From Mycobacterium gordonae (lineage in GTDB: Bacteria > Actinomycetota > Actinomycetes > Mycobacteriales > Mycobacteriaceae), in assembly GCF_002101675.1 (NCBI RefSeq), contig NZ_LQOY01000053.1, positions 1 to 62,676 on the forward strand: DNA of 62,676 nt. The letters are read 5' to 3'. This document shows, piece after piece, positions 43,809 to 53,531 of the stretch. The notes beneath the pieces were generated by a model. The model saw nothing but the letters and a program-made list of their open reading frames with translations. It did not search any database and was not told the origin of the DNA. Each line of letters opens with the position of its first letter. Within the stretch, counting starts at the first letter, position 1. A program made the translations under genes and the position numbers.

Positions 43809-45413
43809 CTATTCCACGTCGGCTGGACCGAGCAGCCGCACCTCTTCCAAGTCCATGGTCTGCTGGATCTCCCGCAGCACGATGTCGTCGATCTGCCGCT
43901 GGTTGCGCAGCTCGGTGATGGCCTGGCGCTTGCGCTCCAGCACCCGAAGGTGCACCTCGCGGATCTTGTCCCTGGCCTCGGTGAGGTGGTTGCTGTCGTT
44001 GGAGTCGTCGCCGTCGGCCTCGGCCAGCCGGGCCTTCTCTTCGTATTCCTTCTGCAACCGGGCCATCAGCTTAGGGCCGACGCCGACCTCGGCAGCGACC
44101 TGGGGCAGCACCTCCAGCGCGACTTCGGCCCCGCGGGTGCGGGCCAGCTGCACTTCCTCGGCACGGGCGACGTCTTCGGGCAGGTGCGCCCACCTGACCA
44201 CCAGGGGCAGCGTGCTGCCCTGGACGAGGACGGTCACCAGGATCACCACCGACACCACGAAGATGATCAGGCTGCGGTCGGGAAAGGGTGCGCCGCTGTG
44301 CGTTTCCAGCGGGACGGCCAGCGCCGCGGCCAGCGACACCGCGCCTCGGAATCCGGCCCAGCTGGTGACGCTGCGTTGCCGGAACGGGACATGACGGGTG
44401 GGTCGGTTGGTGGTTCGGTCGATGGCCAGGCCGAGGAAAGTGGTGAGTTCGACCCACAAGAACCGGGTCGCGATCACCACACCGCACACCGCGAACGCGA
44501 GGTAGATGGCATTGCGGATTCCGCCGTGCACGTCGGCGATTCCGTGCATGGCATTAGGGATTTGGACGCCGACGAACACCCACAGCGAACCGTTGAGCAG
44601 GAACGTGGTGACGTCCCAGAAGGCGAAGGACTGCAACCTTGAGCGGGCTCGGATGACCCGCGGGCTGACATAGGTGAGCATCAGCGCGGACACCAGCACC
44701 GCGACCACACCACTGCAGTGCGTGGTCTCCGCGAGCAGGAACGCCGCGAACGGCGTGAGCAGGCTCAGCGCACCCTCTTCCAGCGGCGCGTCAATGCTGC
44801 GGCGCAGCAGGGTTACCAGCCCGCCGACGATCAGCCCGGCCAGGATGCCGCCCAGGTAGGAGTAGACGAAGCGCAGGGTCAAGGCCAGCGGGCCGACCTC
44901 GCCGCCGCCGACTGCCACCGAGACGGTGACGCCGAACAGCACCAGCGCGGTGCCGTCGTTGATGAGGCTTTCACCGCGCAGCACGGTCAGCGACCGTCGC
45001 GGCAGTTTCTTCGCCAGACCGGCGACGGCGGCCGCGTCGGTCGGCGAGAGGACGGCGCCCAGCACCGCCGCCGCATGCGATTCCATGCCCATGGCCCGCG
45101 CCGTCCAGGAGACGGCGAATGCCGTGGCGATGACCAGCCCGATGCTGGTCATCACGATCACCCGCAGGTTGGCTTTGATCTCGCGGAAGCTGGTGTTCAG
45201 GCTCTCCCAGTACAGGATCGCCGGCAGGAACAGCAGCAGCACCAGCTCGCCCTCGATGTGGACATGGGCGAAGCGGGGGATCAGCCCGAGCAGGGCGCCC
45301 AGGAAGATGAGCAGGACCGGGGGACCGACACGGAACCGCCGGCCCAGCAGCGTGCCCAGGACCACGGTGGTAACGAGCGCAACAATGAGAACAAGCGCAA
45401 ACACCTGTCCCAT
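43809..45413 (-). CDS. yjcE: Na+/H+ antiporter, CPA1 family
   Basis: This 534-aa inner-membrane protein has about 12 helices. It has LLFLPAILYWESLN, AVLSPTDAAAVAGLAKKLP and RGESLINDGTALVLF (the ND ion-binding pair), and ends in a long charged cytosolic tail (about 410-534) with coiled-coil character. It exchanges protons for sodium, affecting pH and salt tolerance. From memory it matches mycobacterial YjcE in size. It stands alone; the acetoin operon follows in the same direction. Confidence 0.9.
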   Translation of the reverse strand: MGQVFALVLIVALVTTVVLGTLLGRRFRVGPPVLLIFLGALLGLIPRFAHVHIEGELVLLLFLPAILYWESLNTSFREIKANLRVIVMTSIGLVIATAFAVSWTARAMGMESHAAAVLGAVLSPTDAAAVAGLAKKLPRRSLTVLRGESLINDGTALVLFGVTVSVAVGGGEVGPLALTLRFVYSYLGGILAGLIVGGLVTLLRRSIDAPLEEGALSLLTPFAAFLLAETTHCSGVVAVLVSALMLTYVSPRVIRARSRLQSFAFWDVTTFLLNGSLWVFVGVQIPNAMHGIADVHGGIRNAIYLAFAVCGVVIATRFLWVELTTFLGLAIDRTTNRPTRHVPFRQRSVTSWAGFRGAVSLAAALAVPLETHSGAPFPDRSLIIFVVSVVILVTVLVQGSTLPLVVRWAHLPEDVARAEEVQLARTRGAEVALEVLPQVAAEVGVGPKLMARLQKEYEEKARLAEADGDDSNDSNHLTEARDKIREVHLRVLERKRQAITELRNQRQIDDIVLREIQQTMDLEEVRLLGPADVE

Positions 45414-45453
45414 CCTTGCGCAGGATTAAACAGTCGGCGCGACTGGTGCTGCT

Positions 45454-46554
45454 TCAATTGCAGTCGCAGCAGTCTCCGCAGTCACAGCAGCAGCCGTCGC
45501 CCTCGCAGCAGGTGTCGCAGCAGCAGTCGCATTCGCACTCGCAGCAGCAGGCGTCGGTGCAGCTGTCCCAGCAGCTGCGTTTGGGCTGCGGCTGCGGTGG
45601 AACCTGGCCCGGCGGAATCTCGCCGGGAATGTTGGTGAAGGGCTGATTGCCGAAGTTGATGCCCTGCTGCTCGCCGTGCGGGGTACAGCCGGGGTAGTTG
45701 CCTTTGGGGTCGAAGGTGCGCGAGACCGAGCGCCTGAGTTCTTTGGTCAGCAATCGCTTCGGCAGCCGGCCGTCGGTGAAGTCGACGTCGGCAAGCGCGA
45801 GTTGGATGCCGAGCACCGCGTCGTCGCAGAGGGTGCGTGCCTCTTGCAGCGTTGTTTTGGTGGCGGCCAACGGATTCCATTTGCCGCGGGCCACGTCGTC
45901 GCGGTAGTCCTCGACGGCGTCGAGCAGGTGCGCGACCCGCCCGAACAGCTGACCGATCTCGCGCAGCGGCGCCTCGTTGGCCGGGCGGCCGGCCAACAGC
46001 GCGGTGTGCGCGAAGGCGGCGGCGACGGCGGTCTCGGTGGGTTCGGTGACCGCCAACAGCGAGGTGCCCGGGCCGGCTACCGCTTCCAGGTCAGTCTGCC
46101 GGTCCATCGCCGCCACCAGCACACCGGCGTCGAAGCCCAACTCGTGTCCGGTGTCGGTGCCGCGCCGCACCCAGCGCTGCGCGATGCGTCGCGCGGTGGG
46201 ACGCACCGCGGCCACCCCGACCAGGCCGTCGCGGTCGTCGACGTGGTCGCGGACTTTGGCGGCGGCCAGCGCCAACGACACCACGGCGGCCAGCCGTACG
46301 CATTCGCCGGTCGCCACATCCGCGCGCTTCATGCCACGCAACGGGCACGGCCCGGCCGTGCGGCGGGTGGGCTTGGCCTCCGACTGCGCCTCGACCAACA
46401 GCGAGACGATCAGGCCGTCGTAGTTGGTCGCGATCCGCGCGGCCTGGCCGTAGTCGTCGCGCAATGCCAGACACAGGCCGCAGAGCTGGGCGCGCCACGC
46501 CGCGGTGAGTTCGCCGCCGAGCCGATGATGGCAGGGCCGAATGATGCCAAACAC
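45454..46554 (-). CDS. DUF5685-like protein with 19-cysteine C-terminal tail
   Basis: This 366-aa protein opens with VFGIIRPCHHRL and WRAQLCGLCLALRDDYG, an actinobacterial family (probably DUF5685) of unknown role with possible metal-binding Cys/His near the N-terminus. The middle is helical (LLDAVEDYRDDVARGKWNPL, a prenyl-synthase-like acidic pattern). The end holds 19 Cys in 39 residues in CC, CCC and CxC clusters with Asp/Glu, so it almost surely binds metal. The GTG start lacks a ribosome site, and TACTTT upstream could give a leaderless mRNA. It diverges from a chagasin-like lipoprotein. Confidence 0.75.
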   Translation of the reverse strand: MFGIIRPCHHRLGGELTAAWRAQLCGLCLALRDDYGQAARIATNYDGLIVSLLVEAQSEAKPTRRTAGPCPLRGMKRADVATGECVRLAAVVSLALAAAKVRDHVDDRDGLVGVAAVRPTARRIAQRWVRRGTDTGHELGFDAGVLVAAMDRQTDLEAVAGPGTSLLAVTEPTETAVAAAFAHTALLAGRPANEAPLREIGQLFGRVAHLLDAVEDYRDDVARGKWNPLAATKTTLQEARTLCDDAVLGIQLALADVDFTDGRLPKRLLTKELRRSVSRTFDPKGNYPGCTPHGEQQGINFGNQPFTNIPGEIPPGQVPPQPQPKRSCWDSCTDACCCECECDCCCDTCCEGDGCCCDCGDCCDCN

Positions 46555-46706
46555 GCATTGAAAGTACCGGACCGTTTGCTGGTCGGCGGGTATTGCCGGG
46601 TGATTCGAGTGTGCGTGTACGGCGGGTTTCGGCCCTGGATTCCACCGCTGACGCACACTCGAGGCGGTCAGCGCACACTCGATCCGCGGGGGACTATGGT
46701 TCATGG

Positions 46707-47126
46707 ATGAAGGTCAAGCAGCTGGCCGTCCTCGCCCTCTTTCTGATGCTCGTGGGCTGTTCCAGCCCGAGCAAGGCGGCGACCAAAACCATCGATGTCC
46801 CGATGGACGATGTGCTCAATCAGAGCGCGATCACCCGCGACGTCACACTCGCGGTCGGAGACACCCTGAACGTTTCGCTGGGCTCCAATAAAAGCACCCC
46901 GTACCGCTGGACGGCCGATCCGAAAATTGGTGACCCCGCGCTGCTGAGGCAGGCCAGTCACGAGTACCTGCGCGGCTCCACCGACCGCATCGGCGCCCCG
47001 GGCACCGAGGTGTGGACGTTCACGGCGTTGAAGTCCGGGAAGACGACGATCGTCGCCAAGTACGGCAGCGTCGTCGGCGACTCCGCGCCGACCTGCACCT
47101 TCACCGCGAACGTCACGGTCCAGTAG
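46707..47126 (+). CDS. Chagasin-like (I42) peptidase-inhibitor lipoprotein
   Basis: This 139-aa protein has a lipobox LMLVGCSS. It has a beta-sandwich of the inhibitor I42 type: NVSLGSNKSTPYRWTAD corresponds to the NPTTGY loop, GAPGTEVWTFTA to the GxGG..W/F loop, and the final strand is CTFTANVTV. Family members block papain-like cysteine proteases. The target in a mycobacterium is unknown, perhaps a host enzyme. Two ATGs lie at 46703 and 46707; the second is in frame. The next gene starts inside its stop (TAGTG). Confidence 0.75.
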   Translation: MKVKQLAVLALFLMLVGCSSPSKAATKTIDVPMDDVLNQSAITRDVTLAVGDTLNVSLGSNKSTPYRWTADPKIGDPALLRQASHEYLRGSTDRIGAPGTEVWTFTALKSGKTTIVAKYGSVVGDSAPTCTFTANVTVQ

Positions 47127-47593
47127 TGCTGCGCTGGCCCAGGCTCTCCCATGCGCCCAAGGAGCTGCTCGACGAGCTCAAGTCCGAGGGCGTCATCTTT
47201 CTCGCCTCGCGGGTCGAGGTTCGGCGCAGCTTCAGTGGGCACGTCCCGGGCGTCTACTCGGCCGCGGGCGTGGCCCGCTATCGCGGCATGTTCGCGTTCA
47301 GCGAGCGGCGGATCGTCGCCACGTTTCCGACGGGGGCGTGCCCGCAGTTGCGGTCCATCGATTGCTCGTGGGACACCGAGCCCGGGCCGGCCATTGCGAC
47401 GATCTCTGCGCACGAGCTCTCCATTGAAATCGAGCTGCGCGAAGTGGACCATGCCTTCAGTGGAACGATGAAACTGGTGTATCGACGCGATATTCCCGAC
47501 GCGGTGCTGCAGCAGCTGCCGGCCACGACGGTGAAGTACCGCCTGGAGCCGATGTTCGTGTACCGCGCGGCCGGGGTGCGCCCCCGCGTATAG
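47126..47593 (+). CDS. Conserved hypothetical protein, 155 aa
   Basis: I recognise no family. The protein starts [23 protein letters not shown], then has a beta-rich body ([42 protein letters not shown]). No signal peptide or membrane segment is seen. GTG overlaps the stop of the inhibitor gene by one base, and 13 nt separate it from the DsbA-like gene, so the three form an operon. Confidence 0.65.
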   Translation: MLRWPRLSHAPKELLDELKSEGVIFLASRVEVRRSFSGHVPGVYSAAGVARYRGMFAFSERRIVATFPTGACPQLRSIDCSWDTEPGPAIATISAHELSIEIELREVDHAFSGTMKLVYRRDIPDAVLQQLPATTVKYRLEPMFVYRAAGVRPRV

Positions 47594-47606
47594 AGAGGAG
47601 CCGGCG

Positions 47607-48314
47607 ATGACCGTGTCGAACGCAAAAGTGGACTTCCACTTCGACCCGATGTGTCCGTTCGCGTATCAGACCTCGGTGTGGATCCGGAATGTTCGCGAAC
47701 AGCTGGGCATCTCCATCGACTGGCGGTTCTTCAGCCTCGAAGAGATCAACCGCGTCGAGGGCAAGAAGCACCCCTGGGAGCGGGACTGGTCTTACGGCTG
47801 GTCGCTGATGCGGATCGGGGCCTTGCTGCGCCGGACGGACATGGCGTTGCTGGACCGCTGGTACGCGGCGATCGGTCACGAGCTGCACGACCTGGGCGGA
47901 AAGCCGCACGACCCTGCGGTGGCGCGCCGTCTGCTTGGTGAGATCGGCTGCGACGCAGGCATTTTGGATGATGCGCTGGCCGACGCTTCCACCCACGACG
48001 ACGTCCGCAGCGAGCATCAGCGCGTCGTCGACGCCGGCGGGTACGGGGTGCCGACGCTGTTTATGGACGGGCAATGCCTGTTCGGGCCGGTGCTGGTGGA
48101 CCCGCCGAGCGGTGCGGAGGCGTTGAGGCTGTGGGATGTGGTCACCGGAATGGCCTCGTTGCCGCATGTGTACGAGTTGCAGCGGCCCAAGTCGGCGGCC
48201 GACGCCGAACTGATCGGCCGCAGCCTGCGCCCGTACCTGGACGGGCGGGACTGGGTGAGCATCAATCGGGGTGAAGTGGTGGACGTCGACCGGTTGGCGG
48301 GGCGTAGCCGCTAG
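47607..48314 (+). CDS. DsbA-fold mycothiol-dependent oxidoreductase-like protein
   Basis: This 235-aa cytosolic protein has the thioredoxin-fold opening [18 protein letters not shown]. The redox motif is CPFA, with a single Cys, as in the mycothiol-dependent nitroreductase group (Rv2466c-like, CPWC) and 2-hydroxychromene-carboxylate isomerases. GVPTLFMDG supplies the cis-Pro. It probably uses mycothiol rather than a dithiol. GAGAGGAG precedes the ATG. Confidence 0.8.
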   Translation: MTVSNAKVDFHFDPMCPFAYQTSVWIRNVREQLGISIDWRFFSLEEINRVEGKKHPWERDWSYGWSLMRIGALLRRTDMALLDRWYAAIGHELHDLGGKPHDPAVARRLLGEIGCDAGILDDALADASTHDDVRSEHQRVVDAGGYGVPTLFMDGQCLFGPVLVDPPSGAEALRLWDVVTGMASLPHVYELQRPKSAADAELIGRSLRPYLDGRDWVSINRGEVVDVDRLAGRSR

Positions 48315-48458
48315 GCAGCCCTCCGAACGGCCTTCGCATTAGGGCCATTGGTCCCTAATCCTTGTTCCCGGCTGGTCGTAGCATCGACGCTCGGGCAACC
48401 CGATTCCTTCGGGCATTGGTCGTTTTCGGGGCGGCCGGGAATCGGTGGGAGGTCAATC

Positions 48459-50129
48459 ATGGTGAGTTTTCCGATGCTGCCGCCGGAGATCAATTCTCTG
48501 CGGATGTTCAGCGGCGCGGGTTCGGCGCCGATGCTGGACGCCGCGGCGGCATGGAACGGGTTGGCCGATGAGTTGGGGGCGGCGGCGGATTCGTTCTCGT
48601 CGGTGACCTCAGGACTGACCGCCCAGGCGTGGCAGGGGCCGGCCGCGGCGGCCATGACGGCCGCGGCCGCGCCGTATTCGGGGTGGCTGAGCGCGGCGTC
48701 GGCGACTGCTGCCGGCGCGGCGGCGCAGGCTCAGGCGGTAGTGGGTGCCTTCGAGGCCGCGCAGGCGGCGACGGTGCATCCGTTGCTGGTCGAAGCCAAC
48801 CGCAGTGCGTTCGTGCAGCTGGTCCGCTCGAATTTCCTCGGCATCTTCGGACCGGCGATCGCCGCTTTCGAGTCCGACTACGAGGCGATGTGGGCCGCCG
48901 ATGTCGCCGCCATGACGGGCTATCACGCCAGCGCGGCGGCGGCTGCCGCCGGGTTGAACCCGTTCGAAGCGCTGCTGCAAGCTTTGCCTTTCAACATCGG
49001 CATCGGCAACAAACCGGGCAGCAACGGCAACATCGGTAACGGCAACAACGGCAACGCCAATATCGGTAGCGGTAACACCGGCAGCGGAAACCTCGGCGGC
49101 GGAAACGGCAGGGTCGGGCTCTCATCCAATGGGAACATCGGCAGCGGCAACCAGGGCAATAACAACTTCGGCAGCGGGAACCGGGGCAATGACAACATCG
49201 GTTTCGGTAACCTCGGCAACCCCTTGACCAGTGCTAACCCGGGCGCCAACTTCGGCGCCGGCAACTTCGGTAATGGAAACTTCGGCATCGGAAACCACGG
49301 CGACCTGAACGTCGGTGCGGGCAACACCGGCAACGGCAACGTCGGCTTCGGTCTCACCGGGAACAAGTTGGTCGGTGTCGGCGGTGCTTACTTCGACTCG
49401 GTGACCAGACAGTTCGTGTTCAACGGCTTGAACTCCGGCACCGGCAATATCGGTTTCGGTAACTCGGGCACGGGCAATATCGGCTTCTTCAACTCAGGTG
49501 ATGGCAACGTCGGCATCTTCAACTCCGGTTTCAATCAAATCCCCGCTGACCTTGGCAAGATTCAAGGCATCGGCATCGGACAATCCGGCTTCGGCAACAT
49601 CGGCCTCGGTAACAGCGGCAACGGCAACTTCGGGGTGGGTAATTCGGGGGCATTAGACACTGGCTTCTTCAACGCAGGTCAGGTGAACACCGGCTGGGGG
49701 AATGGCGGCGGCACCTCGCTCGGTGGCAACACCGGATTCTGGAATTCGGGCAACACCAATACCGGCTGGGGCAATTCGGGGAGCACCAATACCGGCTTGT
49801 GGAACTTTGGCAGCCTGAACACCGGCGTGGGCAGCGTAACCGACCAACCCGGCCCGAACTCGGGCTTCGGCAATACCGGTACCGGCTCGTCGGGCTTCTT
49901 CAATACGGCTTCCGGAGGAACGCTATTCGACGGACGCAGCTCGGGGTTCTTCAATTCGGCCAGTGGGGGCAGTATCGGGAACGGGCAGCTATCCGGCTTC
50001 TTCAACACAGCGGTAACCAGCGCCGCCAGCCCCAACACCGCCAACCTGGTCACCGGCTTGCTGAACACCGGCAACCGGGTCGCAGGCCTGTTCAGCATCG
50101 TGTCGCTGTTGAGGCAATTGGCCGCATAG
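48459..50129 (+). CDS. PPE-MPTR family protein
   Basis: This 556-aa protein's first 175 residues are a PPE domain with [19 protein letters not shown] and the [11 protein letters not shown]xG turn. From about residue 180 to the end there are imperfect pentapeptide repeats of the NxGxGN type ([28 protein letters not shown]). Such proteins are exported by ESX-5 and placed on the cell surface of slow growers. No PE partner or esx gene is adjacent. GGGAGGTCA lies before the ATG. The DNA repeats make the locus prone to recombination. Confidence 0.95.
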   Translation: MVSFPMLPPEINSLRMFSGAGSAPMLDAAAAWNGLADELGAAADSFSSVTSGLTAQAWQGPAAAAMTAAAAPYSGWLSAASATAAGAAAQAQAVVGAFEAAQAATVHPLLVEANRSAFVQLVRSNFLGIFGPAIAAFESDYEAMWAADVAAMTGYHASAAAAAAGLNPFEALLQALPFNIGIGNKPGSNGNIGNGNNGNANIGSGNTGSGNLGGGNGRVGLSSNGNIGSGNQGNNNFGSGNRGNDNIGFGNLGNPLTSANPGANFGAGNFGNGNFGIGNHGDLNVGAGNTGNGNVGFGLTGNKLVGVGGAYFDSVTRQFVFNGLNSGTGNIGFGNSGTGNIGFFNSGDGNVGIFNSGFNQIPADLGKIQGIGIGQSGFGNIGLGNSGNGNFGVGNSGALDTGFFNAGQVNTGWGNGGGTSLGGNTGFWNSGNTNTGWGNSGSTNTGLWNFGSLNTGVGSVTDQPGPNSGFGNTGTGSSGFFNTASGGTLFDGRSSGFFNSASGGSIGNGQLSGFFNTAVTSAASPNTANLVTGLLNTGNRVAGLFSIVSLLRQLAA

Positions 50130-50177
50130 CGGGTCGCTTTCAGAATCGTGGCGATCGCGAGCGCGGCGGGAAGCCCG

Positions 50178-51323
50178 TCACACCATCGCGGTCGGCGGGA
50201 TCTTCAGTCCAATTGCCAAGGCACCGGCCAACTCTCGGCTGGTGTCGTAGTCGAAGATCACGTGCCCGCTGATCACGTCGACATCGCGCTTGGCCCGTTG
50301 TAGCGGGTTGTCGAGGAAGTGCGCGCTGGCTCCGGAGGCTTCGAGGAGATCGGCAATGACGCCGCGGGACTCCTTGACGATGTGCGCGGCGGCCAGACGC
50401 GCGTCGGCACGCACCGCTTTTGGCACCCTGTTGCCGGTGCCGAGGATGTCGTCGATGCGCCCGGAGGTGTCGTGCAGCAGCCCGTGCAGAGCGCGGAGCC
50501 TGATGCGGGCCTGACCCAGGCGCGCCTGGGCGGCGGGTTTGTCTTTCTGGCTGGTGCCCTCGTAGGCGAGGACGCGTTCGCTGAGGCGCTGCGTGTAGAT
50601 CTCCGCGACGCGTTCGGCGGCGCCGAGGGCCGGCATCGCGGCGGTGAGCGCGAGTGCGGGCACCAGGGGCCAGCGGTAGACGTCGGCGTCGTGCAGCCTG
50701 GCGCCCGGGGTGGTGCCGGCGTAGATGTCGGTGACCTTGATCAACCGGTGGGCGGGGACGAAGATCTGCTCGGCGACGATGTCGTTGGATCCGGTGGCGC
50801 ACATGCCGTCGGTGTGCCACACGTCGACGACGCTGACGTCGTCGGCTGGAACGAGTGCGAGCGCGGGGTAGATGGCGTCGTCGGGGCCGCACAGCGCGCC
50901 GACGATGGCCCAATTGCCGTCCATGACGCCGGTGGCCCAGGACCATCGTCCGCTGAGGGTGACCCCGCCTTCGGCTGGTGTGCCGCGGCCGGTGGGCGCC
51001 AGCGGGGCCGAGGCGAGAAACGGTTGGCTGGCGAATCCTTCTGCCTGGGCCTGTTCGTCGAACAGCGACAGCATCCAGGTATGCAGGGTGTAGAACGCGG
51101 CAGTCCAGGCGGTGGAGGCGCAGCCGTGTGCCATTCGGCGTACCGGGTCGAAAATGGTTGCGAATGGAGCTTGTTGGCCGCCATAGCCCTTTGGCTTGAG
51201 GAGCTCGGTGAAGCCGGTTTGTTCGAGCTCCTTGACGGTGGCTTCCGGTAGCCGGCGCAGCTGTTCGGCTTCCCTGGCTCGCTGGTGTAGGCGGTCGACG
51301 AAATCGTCGGTGATGGCCGTCAT
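50178..51323 (-). CDS. Acyl-CoA-dehydrogenase-fold flavin monooxygenase
   Basis: This 381-aa protein has a helical N-terminus with LPEATVKELEQTGFTELLKPKGYGG, GGVTLSGRWSWATGVMDGNW, GTGSNDIV-like TGSNDIVAEQIFVP and a C-terminal helical bundle. It resembles the HsaA/HpaB-like oxygenase subgroup of this fold. The substrate is probably aromatic or a sterol fragment (inference). It begins 25 nt after the TetR gene and has a palindrome (51332-51347) just upstream. Confidence 0.8.
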   Translation of the reverse strand: MTAITDDFVDRLHQRAREAEQLRRLPEATVKELEQTGFTELLKPKGYGGQQAPFATIFDPVRRMAHGCASTAWTAAFYTLHTWMLSLFDEQAQAEGFASQPFLASAPLAPTGRGTPAEGGVTLSGRWSWATGVMDGNWAIVGALCGPDDAIYPALALVPADDVSVVDVWHTDGMCATGSNDIVAEQIFVPAHRLIKVTDIYAGTTPGARLHDADVYRWPLVPALALTAAMPALGAAERVAEIYTQRLSERVLAYEGTSQKDKPAAQARLGQARIRLRALHGLLHDTSGRIDDILGTGNRVPKAVRADARLAAAHIVKESRGVIADLLEASGASAHFLDNPLQRAKRDVDVISGHVIFDYDTSRELAGALAIGLKIPPTAMV

Positions 51324-51331
51324 GGCTTCAC

Positions 51332-51347
51332 CATACCTTTTAGTATG
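51332..51347. promoter_or_regulatory. Palindrome between tetR and flavoprotein gene
   Basis: CATAC-CTTTTA-GTATG is an inverted repeat inside the 25-nt gap and could be the TetR operator for the flavoprotein gene. Confidence 0.5.
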
Positions 51348-51348
51348 T

Positions 51349-51891
51349 TCAAGGGCGCAGCAGGAAGTCCGTAAACTTCCCGAGCTGCTGCTCTTGGGGC
51401 GTGCCGACGGACAGATGTAGTAGGCCGATGCCGGCGGCGAAGGTGGTGCCGGCGCGTAGGTCGGCCTCTTCAGTGCCAAAACCGTAGTCGCGGAATGCTT
51501 TTCGCACCTGCTCGAACAGTCGCCGGTCCGCGGCTTGGACGGCAGCGGCGATGTTCTTGTCGGATCGCGCCCATTCGCGCATGGCGCGTTCCAAAGTCCA
51601 GTGCCGCGGCTTGATGAGCAGCGCAATCATTTGAGACAGCCGTTCGCGGGGTTCGGTGTCGCCGAGCTGCTCGATCTCACGAAGTTCGTCGTCTTTTTGC
51701 TTTGTCCAGGATTCGATCAGCGCCTGGCGGTAGGCCGCCATGTCGACGAAATGCCAGTAGAAGCTGCCTTTGGTGACGTTCAGGCGGGAGCAGAGACGGT
51801 CCAGTTTGAGGGCGCTGAGGCCCTCGTCGGCCACTGTCGCATAGCCGGCCTGAAGCCAATCGTCCACCCCGAGACGGCTGCTGGTCCCCAT
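51349..51891 (-). CDS. TetR-family transcriptional regulator
   Basis: This 180-aa protein has an N-terminal HTH (LKLDRLCSRLNVTKGSFYWHFVD, about 28-50) and an all-helical C-terminal domain. It lies directly upstream of a flavoprotein gene on the same strand and is its likely regulator. It diverges from a kinase gene (32-nt gap). Confidence 0.88.
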   Translation of the reverse strand: MGTSSRLGVDDWLQAGYATVADEGLSALKLDRLCSRLNVTKGSFYWHFVDMAAYRQALIESWTKQKDDELREIEQLGDTEPRERLSQMIALLIKPRHWTLERAMREWARSDKNIAAAVQAADRRLFEQVRKAFRDYGFGTEEADLRAGTTFAAGIGLLHLSVGTPQEQQLGKFTDFLLRP

Positions 51892-51923
51892 AGACGGCAG
51901 CCTACGTGTGGAAGTATCGAGGT

Positions 51924-53345
51924 ATGACTTCGCCGCGTGGCGGGTCGCGCGTGGGGACCCGATTTGGACCGTACGAACTGCGATCGTTGCTGGGTACGGG
52001 CGGTATGGGCGAGGTGTACCGGGCCTACGACACGGTTCGCGGGCGAGAGGTGGCTTTGAAGCTGCTGCGCCCGGATCTGGCCGCTGACCCGCAATACCAA
52101 GAGCGTTTCCGGCGGGAGTCGCAGATTGCGGCGCGGTTGCAGGAACCGCACGTCATTCCGGTGCACGATTTCGGCGCGATCGGCGGCGTGTTGTTCATCG
52201 ACATGCGTCTGGTGGAGGGTGTTAGCCTTCGCGACCTGCTGCAGTCGCGCGGCCCGATGGAGCCTTCGGATGCGGTCGCTGTGCTTGCCCAGGTGGCCTC
52301 TGCCTTGGATGCAGCGCATGCCGACGGCCTGGTGCATCGCGATATCAAGCCCGAGAACGTGCTGCTCAACGCTGAAGCCTTCGCGTACCTCGTCGACTTC
52401 GGTATTGCCCGCGGCGGCGGCGACCCCAGTTTGACCGGTGCGGGCCTGCCAATGGGGTCCTATCTGTACATGGCGCCGGAACGCTTCAGCGGCGACTGGG
52501 TCGGCCCGGCGACCGATGTCTATTCGCTGACCTGTCTGCTCTACGAATGCCTGACGGGTAGTGCGCCTTTCGACTTTCCGGAGCCCGCAGCGGTGATGAG
52601 CGCGCACGTGTTCTCCGCGCCGCCGCGGCCGAGCATCATGCGCCGCGGGATTTCTCGGGCCTTCGACGGGGTGATCGCGAAAGGGATGGCCAAAAAGCCT
52701 GCGACACGATTTGTTTCGGCCGGTGAACTGGCGCGGTCGGCTGCCGCGGTGCTCAGCCAGCCGTCGGGTACCCGGCCGTTCACGACGTCGTACCCGAATC
52801 CTGGAGACACCGGGTACAGCCCCTATCCTTTGCCGCCTCCTGTTCCGGCGCCGCCGGCGGCCCGCAGTCGCGTCCCGGCTCTGGTGGGCGGGTTCGCGGC
52901 GATCATGCTGGTGATTGCGGCCGTGCTGGCGGCTGTCCTGGTGTTTGGTGGCCGGTCGGGTCCGTCGACGCCGTCAGCGATGCCTACCACTTCTTCGAGT
53001 ACTCCGACGTTGTCGGGTCGCGTCGATGGCGCCGACGAGTTGGGATTCGTCGGGCATACGGCGCGATGTGACCCCGGCAGCCCGCCCGCGGCGATGATGC
53101 GGACGGCGAAGTCTCTGGTGGTGGTGTGTCAGGCCGGGTCGGGCAATTTCTACTACCGGGGCGAGCGGATCAGCGACGGCGCCCACATCGAATTGAGTGG
53201 TGCGGTAAGGGCTTCCGGCGGTTTCGACGTGGTGAACCCGGCCAATGGCGTGCGTTACGAAATCCGTCCGCAGATGTTGACCATCTACAGCGGGAGCCAT
53301 GTCGATTCGGCTGAGCCGGCGTTGGGTTTTGCGTCGGGCGGTTGA
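51924..53345 (+). CDS. Transmembrane Ser/Thr protein kinase with extracytoplasmic domain
   Basis: This 473-aa protein's kinase domain (about 18-275) has GTGGMGEVYRAYD, VALKLL, HRDIKPENVLL, DFGIA and MAPERF. A juxtamembrane Pro-rich stretch leads to one helix (about 318-340, GGFAAIMLVIAAVLAAVLVFG). About 100 residues lie outside the cell, with two Cys (ARCDPG, VVVCQAG) that could pair. The sensor domain belongs to no family I can name. The ATG at 51924 is preferred over 51906. Confidence 0.9.
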   Translation: MTSPRGGSRVGTRFGPYELRSLLGTGGMGEVYRAYDTVRGREVALKLLRPDLAADPQYQERFRRESQIAARLQEPHVIPVHDFGAIGGVLFIDMRLVEGVSLRDLLQSRGPMEPSDAVAVLAQVASALDAAHADGLVHRDIKPENVLLNAEAFAYLVDFGIARGGGDPSLTGAGLPMGSYLYMAPERFSGDWVGPATDVYSLTCLLYECLTGSAPFDFPEPAAVMSAHVFSAPPRPSIMRRGISRAFDGVIAKGMAKKPATRFVSAGELARSAAAVLSQPSGTRPFTTSYPNPGDTGYSPYPLPPPVPAPPAARSRVPALVGGFAAIMLVIAAVLAAVLVFGGRSGPSTPSAMPTTSSSTPTLSGRVDGADELGFVGHTARCDPGSPPAAMMRTAKSLVVVCQAGSGNFYYRGERISDGAHIELSGAVRASGGFDVVNPANGVRYEIRPQMLTIYSGSHVDSAEPALGFASGG

Positions 53346-53372
53346 GGGTGTGGGGTCACATCCGTCACTTGC

Positions 53373-53446
53373 GTCTCTGGAAAAGTCGGGTGTCTGTTTG
53401 CCCGCCTTTGAGCGACAACGCGGTTGTCGCTGTGAGGTGGGCAAAC
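53373..53446. repeat. Dispersed element copy 2, with long hairpin
   Basis: Positions 53373-53419 resemble 36492-36537. Arms 53396-53419 and 53423-53446 pair over 24 nt with about five mismatches around a 3-nt loop. It lies in the 184-nt gap between the kinase and vapB and may end the kinase transcript. Confidence 0.65.
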
Positions 53447-53502
53447 ATGTTGCCGCTCCGGGTAGGGACGCAGGAGGCGCGTGCTGGAAGCGACTTGCGA
53501 TA

Positions 53503-53531
53503 TGGCGCTAGTAGCGCCAAAATGGCGCCAT
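53503..53531. promoter_or_regulatory. VapBC autoregulatory operator
   Basis: TGGCGCTA-G-TAGCGCCA (53503-53519) is a perfect inverted repeat. ATGGCGCCAT (53522-53531) is a second palindrome that overlaps the vapB start codon. Both share the GGCGC half. Binding by the VapB/VapC complex is inferred. Confidence 0.75.

Noticed and set aside
45470..45580. A non-coding triplet microsatellite (cagcag/tcgcag)
   Set aside because: Read on the minus strand it encodes the Cys-rich tail in frame with the rest of the gene.
49010..50100. CRISPR-like periodic repeats
   Set aside because: The periodicity is the coding of NxGxGN pentapeptides in the PPE-MPTR gene; units are imperfect and in frame, with no spacers.
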